A DNA stretch of 11,134 nt. It comes from Clostridiales bacterium (GTDB lineage Bacteria; Bacillota; Clostridia; Oscillospirales; Acutalibacteraceae). The notes under the pieces are model-generated. The model saw nothing but the letters and a program-made list of their open reading frames with translations. It ran no database searches and was not told the origin of the DNA. This document shows, piece after piece, positions 7,488 to 11,134 of the stretch. The stretch is taken from positions 1 through 11,134 of the forward strand of contig JAJQGZ010000002.1 in the NCBI GenBank assembly GCA_021200075.1, in the 5' to 3' direction. The position numbers and the translations under genes were made by a program. Numbering within the stretch: the first letter of the stretch is position 1; each line of letters begins with the position of its first letter.

Positions 7488-8310
7488 CTGTGAGTAGCTC
7501 CATAAGGATTGAATGGGGAACTCGTCCGTCTATGATAAATGCTTTTTTTACTCCCTCTCTAAGTGCCTGGGTCATTGAATCTATCTTTGGTATCATACCT
7601 CCGCTGATTATTCCCTCGGCTATAAGCGCCGGAGTGTCCGATATATAAACTCTGTGAATGAGAGTTGAGTCGTCGTTCTTGTCCCTGAGCAGACCTGCAA
7701 TGTCCGTCATTGAAACAAGTGATTCCGCACCGAGCGCTCCCGCAACTGCGGCCGCCGCCGTATCGGCATTTATGTTGTAGCAATTTCCGCTTTCGTCATA
7801 TCCTATTGTGGAAATAACCGGTATAAATCCGTGATTAAGCGCCTCGTCGATAATATCGGTGTTAATATCCGTAATTTTACCCACAAAGCCGTGCGTATCG
7901 TCAAGCGGCTTACATTTAAGCATATTGCCGTCCATACCGCAAAGTCCGATTGCGTGGCCGCCCATATTGCCTATTCTGCACACCAGGTCTTTGTTGACCT
8001 TGCCGGCAAGCACCATTTGCACAACATCAACCGTGTCCTTGTCCGTAACTCTCAAGCCGTCTGCAAACTTGCTTTCGATATTCATTTTATCTAAAGTTTT
8101 GTTTATTTCAGGCTCTCCGCCGTGGACAAGTACAACTCTTATGCCTACCGTAGTCAGAAGAACCACATCGTGCATAACCGCTTCCTTTAGCTCTTCGTTG
8201 ATCATTGCATTGCCGCCGTATTTTATTACGACTATTTTTTTCCTGTACATTTGAATGTGCGGAAGTGCATGGGCGAGTATCTCCGCTTTTTGCGCATTGC
8301 TTATATCCAT
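7453..8310 (-). CDS. argB: Acetylglutamate kinase, probably arginine-inhibited
   Basis: ArgB phosphorylates N-acetylglutamate with ATP, the committed and usually feedback-controlled step. The ATG at 8310 is chosen because GGGAG lies 8 bases upstream and the protein then begins MDISNAQKAEILAHALPHIQ, as in the family; longer versions starting at ATG 8325 or TTG 8337 lack a ribosome binding site. This gives 285 residues. Motifs include VIKYGGNAM (28-36), VHGG (62-65) and IGLCGMDGNM (121-130). The extra N-terminal helix before VIKYGG and the C-terminal ELLTDEGMGTM resemble arginine-sensitive hexameric kinases, so end-product inhibition is likely. The conserved third glycine of VHGGGP is Glu66 here (VHGGEPEI; codon GAG at 8113-8115). 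argJ ends 70 bases upstream; the end overlaps or abuts argD. Confidence 0.95.
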   Translation of the reverse strand: MDISNAQKAEILAHALPHIQMYRKKIVVIKYGGNAMINEELKEAVMHDVVLLTTVGIRVVLVHGGEPEINKTLDKMNIESKFADGLRVTDKDTVDVVQMVLAGKVNKDLVCRIGNMGGHAIGLCGMDGNMLKCKPLDDTHGFVGKITDINTDIIDEALNHGFIPVISTIGYDESGNCYNINADTAAAAVAGALGAESLVSMTDIAGLLRDKNDDSTLIHRVYISDTPALIAEGIISGGMIPKIDSMTQALREGVKKAFIIDGRVPHSILMELLTDEGMGTMFRSR

Positions 8311-8318
8311 AACTGCTG

Positions 8319-8323
8319 CTCCC
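8319..8323 (-). promoter_or_regulatory. Ribosome binding site that fixes the argB start
   Basis: GGGAG stands 8 bases before the ATG at 8310. The in-frame ATG at 8325 and TTG at 8337 have no purine-rich site before them, so this site decides the shorter argB start. Confidence 0.75.
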
Positions 8324-8380
8324 ATTGAGCTTATCAAATTAAAGCTTGTACCGATTTAGGTTTGCAAGCCGTTACTCCCG

Positions 8381-9625
8381 TCAGGTTCTGTAATCGCCGT
8401 TGATTTTTACATAATCGTATGTCAAATCACAGCCCCAGGCGGTTGCGCTTTCCTCTCCTTGGTTAAGATTAATATCAATATAAATCTCATCCTCGGCAAG
8501 TACACGGGATGCTTCCTCCTCCGAAAAAGGAGTACCTATACCGCTCCTGCAAACGCATATAACGCCCGCTTTGCTTCTTAAATCAACATCAATTTTTTCA
8601 ATATCAAACTGTGCGTCGGCATAACCTATGGCGCAGGCGATTCTTCCCCAGTTGGCGTCCTCGCCGAACATTGCCGCTTTGAATAAAGACGAGCATACAA
8701 CGCTTTTGGCAACAGTTATTGCAGTGTCCTTGTCCGGTGCGCTTGAGCAGGTACATTCAAGCAGCTTGCTTGCGCCCTCGCCGTCCTTTGCGAGCATACG
8801 GGTAAGGTTTGTCATAACCTCGCACAGAGCCTGCTTGAATATTTCAAAATCCTCGCTCTCGTCTGCAATCTCGTCGCTTCCGGCAAGACCGTTAGCCATC
8901 AGGCTTACCATATCGTTAGTCGATGTATCGCCGTCGATAGACAGGCAGTTGTATGTCACCTTAACAATTTCACCGAGTGCCTTTTCCAGCATTTTTACGG
9001 AAACGGCACAGTCCGTTGTTATGAAATTGAGCGTGGTAGCCATATTCGGGTGAATCATTCCCGAACCCTTTGCCATACCGCCGACAGCGCATTCTTTACC
9101 TCCGATTTTAAATTTAACTGCATATTCCTTTTTCACCGTATCGGTTGTCATAATTGCCGTTGCCGCTTCAAGGTTTTTGCCGTAGTCAAGGTTTTTGACA
9201 AGCTCCGGCACGGCTTTTCTGATAGGCTCTATAGGGAGTGTCTGACCGATAACACCCGTAGAAGCAACGATTACTTGCTCCTGATTGATTCCCATTTCAT
9301 TTGCGACGAGGGCGCACATTTCCTGCGCTTTTTCCTCGCTGTCAGCATTGCAGGTGTTTGCGTATTTTGAATTGGCAATTACCGCAAATGCTTTTGAACC
9401 GCTTTTTTCGAGGTTCTTTTTTGTTACGATTATCGGAGCGCCTTTTACCTTGTTCTGCGTATAAACCGCAGCGGTGTTGCACAAAGCGTCCGATGCAAAA
9501 AGGCAAATATCGTTTTTATGCTTTATGTCTTTGCCTGAATCCGCAGGGGATTTTTTCAGCCCGCAGTACATTCCGCTGGCTTTAAATCCCTTTGCGGCGC
9601 ATATTCCGCCTTCTGTATATTCCAT
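8381..9625 (-). CDS. argJ: Glutamate N-acetyltransferase / ornithine acetyltransferase (ArgJ)
   Basis: ArgJ moves the acetyl group from N-acetylornithine to glutamate, closing the acetyl cycle and releasing ornithine; some members also use acetyl-CoA. The precursor normally cleaves itself between Ala and Thr to give alpha and beta chains with a new N-terminal threonine nucleophile. The site is clear in KGSGMIHPNMATTLNFITTD, with cleavage expected at A196/T197. The oxyanion-hole region is ASTGVIG (121-127), and LSIDGDTSTND (228-238) and GEDANWGRI (321-329) are typical. The residue after the nucleophile is T where M is commonest. At 414 residues it is full length. Its ribosome binding site AGGAG overlaps the argC stop region 11 bases before the ATG, and the gap from argC is 6 bases, so coupled translation is likely. 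Whether it is mono- or bifunctional cannot be read from the sequence; no argA or argE is in the window. Confidence 0.97.
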   Translation of the reverse strand: MEYTEGGICAAKGFKASGMYCGLKKSPADSGKDIKHKNDICLFASDALCNTAAVYTQNKVKGAPIIVTKKNLEKSGSKAFAVIANSKYANTCNADSEEKAQEMCALVANEMGINQEQVIVASTGVIGQTLPIEPIRKAVPELVKNLDYGKNLEAATAIMTTDTVKKEYAVKFKIGGKECAVGGMAKGSGMIHPNMATTLNFITTDCAVSVKMLEKALGEIVKVTYNCLSIDGDTSTNDMVSLMANGLAGSDEIADESEDFEIFKQALCEVMTNLTRMLAKDGEGASKLLECTCSSAPDKDTAITVAKSVVCSSLFKAAMFGEDANWGRIACAIGYADAQFDIEKIDVDLRSKAGVICVCRSGIGTPFSEEEASRVLAEDEIYIDINLNQGEESATAWGCDLTYDYVKINGDYRT

Positions 9626-9631
9626 TTATTA

Positions 9632-10573
9632 TTAATCTCCTATGTTAAGCCCTGTCTTTTCGTCAATCCCCATTGCGATATTCATACACTGTATCGCTGC
9701 GCCGGAAGCGCCTTTTCCGAGATTGTCAAATCTTGATGTAATAATAACTCTTTCGTCGTTGCCGTTAATTTCTATTTCCATATCGTCCCTGCCGGCAAAA
9801 TTGTTCGAGCCGAGGAAACCCTGCGTATATCCGGGCTTTCTCACCTTTACTATATCGGTATCGGCATAGTGCTTTGCGTACATTTCGTATATGTCGGCAA
9901 GAGTATATTTTTCGTTCATAACGTCTGTATAAAGCTGAATGGCAACCGCCATTCCTCTCGGATAATCGCAGATGATAGGGGAGAAGCACGGCTTTTTTGC
10001 AAGTCCGCTTATAATCTGCATTTCCTTTAAATGCCTATGCTCCTGCGTCAGAGCGTAGAGCCTCGGAGAGTCAAGCTCCGCTTCTCGGTTATCATCCTCA
10101 TATTGGGCGATTCCTTTATTGCCGGCGCCGGTGTAACCGCTCAGAGCGTGGCTTACGATATTGTAATCCCTGCTTATAAAATTATTTTGTATAAGCGGAT
10201 AAACGATTGAAATAAACCCTCCTGCGTAACAGCCGGGTACTGCAATTCTGTTTGAATTTTCAATCGCCTTTCGATGATTTTTGCTCAGCTCCGGGAAGCC
10301 GTATGCCCAGCCGCTCTCCGTCCTGTGGGCGGTGGAAGCGTCTATGATTTTAACATTATCGTTTGTAACAAGCCCGACAGCCTCTCTCGCCGCCGCATCC
10401 GGCAGGCAGAGGAAAGCGATGTCGCTTGAATTTATCATTTTCCCTCTTTCCTCGGGGTCTTTGCGCTTTTGAGGGTCGATGAGCATAAGCTCAATATCTT
10501 TTCTGTCTTTAAATCTTTCGTAAATTTTAAGTCCGGTTGTGCCGTCCTTGCCGTCAATAAAAATTTTCTTCAT
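9632..10573 (-). CDS. argC: N-acetyl-gamma-glutamyl-phosphate reductase, short 'uncommon' form
   Basis: ArgC reduces N-acetylglutamyl phosphate with NADPH to the semialdehyde. The catalytic cysteine is Cys115 in AVPGCYAGGF. The family signature DASTAHRT...WAYGFPEL is at 78-95. The nucleotide-binding start is IDGKDGTTGLKIYERF instead of the GASGYxG form of the E. coli type. This start and the 313-residue length place it in the less common ArgC subfamily (the one TIGRFAM treats separately). It is the first gene of the operon. The ATG is the only plausible start, although the nearest ribosome binding site (AGGA) is 13 bases upstream, which is long. An out-of-frame ATG lies 10 bases before the start. 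Confidence 0.95.
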   Translation of the reverse strand: MKKIFIDGKDGTTGLKIYERFKDRKDIELMLIDPQKRKDPEERGKMINSSDIAFLCLPDAAAREAVGLVTNDNVKIIDASTAHRTESGWAYGFPELSKNHRKAIENSNRIAVPGCYAGGFISIVYPLIQNNFISRDYNIVSHALSGYTGAGNKGIAQYEDDNREAELDSPRLYALTQEHRHLKEMQIISGLAKKPCFSPIICDYPRGMAVAIQLYTDVMNEKYTLADIYEMYAKHYADTDIVKVRKPGYTQGFLGSNNFAGRDDMEIEINGNDERVIITSRFDNLGKGASGAAIQCMNIAMGIDEKTGLNIGD

Positions 10574-10625
10574 TTTTATACATATATCCTGTAATGAACA
10601 TTATTTCTTTATACATTTTTTATTT

Positions 10626-10653
10626 ATTATACACACCCTTTTGATAATGTCAA
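10626..10653 (-). promoter_or_regulatory. Consensus sigma-A promoter of the arg operon
   Basis: On the minus strand TTGACA (10653-10648) and TATAAT (10631-10626) are separated by 16 bases. Both hexamers match the housekeeping consensus exactly. Transcription would start near 10619, giving a 5' leader of roughly 45 bases before the argC ATG, too short for a riboswitch or a classical attenuator. Confidence 0.8.
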
Positions 10654-10687
10654 TACTTATTGCAAAAATATTATAAATATACATAAA

Positions 10688-10705
10688 AATGAATAAACAT
10701 TCACC
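10688..10705. promoter_or_regulatory. ARG box (probable ArgR/AhrC operator)
   Basis: The core TGAATAAACATTCA (10690-10703) is a 5-bp inverted repeat around a 4-base AT-rich centre. It matches the ArgR box pattern TGAATWWWWATTCA at all but one central base. It lies about 35 bases upstream of the -35 hexamer of the argC promoter. ArgR with bound arginine would be expected to repress here, possibly through looping or with additional weaker boxes. Confidence 0.6.
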
Positions 10706-10721
10706 GATATACACTCGTTTA

Positions 10722-10735
10722 TGTACTTTTATTCG
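10722..10735 (-). promoter_or_regulatory. Possible second, weaker ARG box
   Basis: On the minus strand CGAATAAAAGTACA matches 11 of 14 positions of the ARG box core. Its centre is 32 bases (about three helical turns) from that of the strong box, so both could face the same side of the helix. In such AT-rich DNA a match of this quality could be chance. A similar 11-of-14 match (plus strand, 10595-10608) lies in the argC leader. Confidence 0.3.
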
Positions 10736-10765
10736 TATACCAAATTAATTATATAATCTTTACCA

Positions 10766-10900
10766 AAACTCCACCCTCTGCAAAATCGGTGTTTCATTAG
10801 CCAAGCCTTGAAATCGCCTTACCTGCACTTACCACCGACTTACCTATGTCCTGATTTTTCATTTTTCATTTAATTACAACTAACTCTAAACTCCACCCTC
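10766..10900. repeat. 13-bp direct repeat pair
   Basis: The 13-mer AAACTCCACCCTC occurs on the plus strand at 10766-10778 and again at 10888-10900, 122 bases apart. The second copy lies inside the heptamer array. Together they suggest that two copies of an intergenic repeat element flank this stretch. Confidence 0.7.
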
Positions 10901-10908
10901 CACACTCC
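10856..10908 (-). repeat. Degenerate 7-bp repeat array
   Basis: Read on the minus strand, 10908-10881 is four consecutive heptamers: GGAGTGT, GGAGGGT, GGAGTTT, AGAGTTA. After 11 bases come two exact ATGAAAA heptamers at 10869-10856. The 7-base period holds within each block. No protein or known RNA was recognised in it. Confidence 0.6.
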
Positions 10909-11037
10909 TACAAAACGCTCTTGTTTTTTGTGCGTTGCTTTAAAATCTTAACCTCTATGCCCCTATATTCACTATACCCACAGTGTCCTATTTCGTCCCA
11001 CTGTTTGCCAATGCTGAAATTTTCATCTATCCTGATA

Positions 11038-11074
11038 TACGGAAAGCGGAATTGCCCAATCTCCGCCGTCCGTA
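11038..11074. other. Long imperfect hairpin
   Basis: Nested arms pair in the order TACGGA, GCGGA, ATT around the loop GCCC (GGGC on the minus strand), closing with AAT, TCCGC, TCCGTA. Only a 2-by-2 internal loop and one bulged base interrupt about 14 base pairs. It has no U-run on either side, so it is not a terminator; a structured RNA or a protein-binding palindrome fits better. Confidence 0.6.
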
Positions 11075-11082
11075 CAAAGTGT

Positions 11083-11122
11083 CCCGACTTTGAATATACC
11101 CGACTTTGAAACTTTGAATATA
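11083..11122. repeat. Tandem 16-base direct repeat
   Basis: The unit CCCGACTTTGAATATA is at 11083-11098. It is immediately followed by a second copy at 11099-11122 that carries an 8-base internal duplication (ACTTTGAA). The pattern points to slippage or local duplication. Confidence 0.8.
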
Positions 11123-11134
11123 ATTATATAATAG

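Larger units (their letters stand above)
10908..11123 (-). other. Open stretch without a start codon (possible gene remnant)
   Basis: The minus-strand frame from 11123 to the TAG at 10908-10910 is open for 71 codons and reads with a balanced, protein-like composition (for example GHFVRTAEIGQFRFPYIRI). It contains no ATG or GTG, its only TTG is the last sense codon, and a TAA lies just upstream at 11124-11126. It is therefore not an intact gene. It may be the 3' end of a decayed gene or a chance opening across a structured non-coding element. I do not recognise the family. Confidence 0.25.
10574..11134. other. Non-coding region upstream of the arg operon
   Basis: No reading frame here has both a start, a ribosome binding site and protein-like content. 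The part next to argC is AT-rich and carries the promoter and ARG boxes. Beyond about 10760 the base composition changes to pyrimidine-rich on the plus strand, with several families of short repeats and one strong hairpin. A 62-codon plus-strand frame at 10921-11109 has no ribosome binding site and looks like a shadow frame. Confidence 0.7.

Noticed and set aside
8341..8380. Small inverted repeat (GCTTG...CAAGC) between argJ and argB
   Set aside because: Only 5 pairs with a large, mostly unpaired interior and no U-run; too weak to call a terminator or attenuator.
10574..10619. Possible riboswitch or leader-peptide attenuator before argC
   Set aside because: The predicted leader is only about 45 bases, with no arginine-codon-rich leader frame and no terminator hairpin.
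10748..10755. A second TATAAT-like hexamer on the minus strand upstream of the ARG boxes
   Set aside because: No acceptable -35 hexamer lies 16-18 bases upstream, and the DNA is AT-rich, so chance is likely.
10921..11109. A 62-codon plus-strand frame with an ATG near the right edge
   Set aside because: No ribosome binding site, no recognisable family, and the opposite strand is equally open with a more protein-like composition; not supportable as a gene.

Overview
The window is a single arginine-biosynthesis operon on the minus strand, read from right to left, with about 560 bases of non-coding DNA at its upstream (right) end. The gene order in the direction of transcription is argC, argJ, argB, argD, argF, carA, carB. 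The protein sequences, AT-rich promoter, strong purine-rich ribosome binding sites and moderate GC content suggest a member of the Clostridia, perhaps a gut Oscillospiraceae/Ruminococcaceae-type bacterium. That placement is inference from style, not from a marker gene. The left edge looks like the end of an assembled contig.

The seven genes form a complete route from glutamate to citrulline. ArgJ makes N-acetylglutamate by the acetyl-recycling route, ArgB phosphorylates it, ArgC reduces it and ArgD transaminates it. ArgJ then recovers the acetyl group to release ornithine. CarA and CarB make carbamoyl phosphate, and ArgF joins it to ornithine. argG and argH are not here. Spacing is tight: argC-argJ 6 bases, argB-argD overlapping or nearly so, argD-argF 24 bases, carA-carB overlapping by one base. 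The two looser joints are argJ-argB (70 bases) and argF-carA (67 bases, containing a perfect 13-bp hairpin). Upstream of argC lies a consensus sigma-A promoter (TTGACA, 16 bases, TATAAT) and, further upstream, a near-consensus ARG box, so ArgR control by arginine is likely.

The most unusual part is the left end. The carB reading frame does not stop where CarB normally ends but runs on, without a break and with no ribosome binding site at the joint, into a diaminopimelate epimerase (DapF)-like domain. In this domain the first catalytic cysteine is alanine and the substrate-binding asparagine of the N-terminal motif is aspartate. It ends at a stop codon 33 bases from the window edge. Reading through that stop gives residues that resemble the next DapF motif with several single-base differences, so the stop may be an edge sequencing or assembly error and the true protein may continue beyond the window. 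A second oddity is ArgD, which carries a roughly 112-residue polar, lysine/arginine-rich N-terminal extension and a 76-residue glutamate-rich C-terminal tail, neither belonging to the usual aminotransferase.

The right end (about 10656 to 11134) has no convincing gene. It holds heptamer-like degenerate repeats, a 13-base direct repeat, a 16-base tandem repeat, a strong imperfect hairpin, and a 71-codon open stretch on the minus strand with no start codon.
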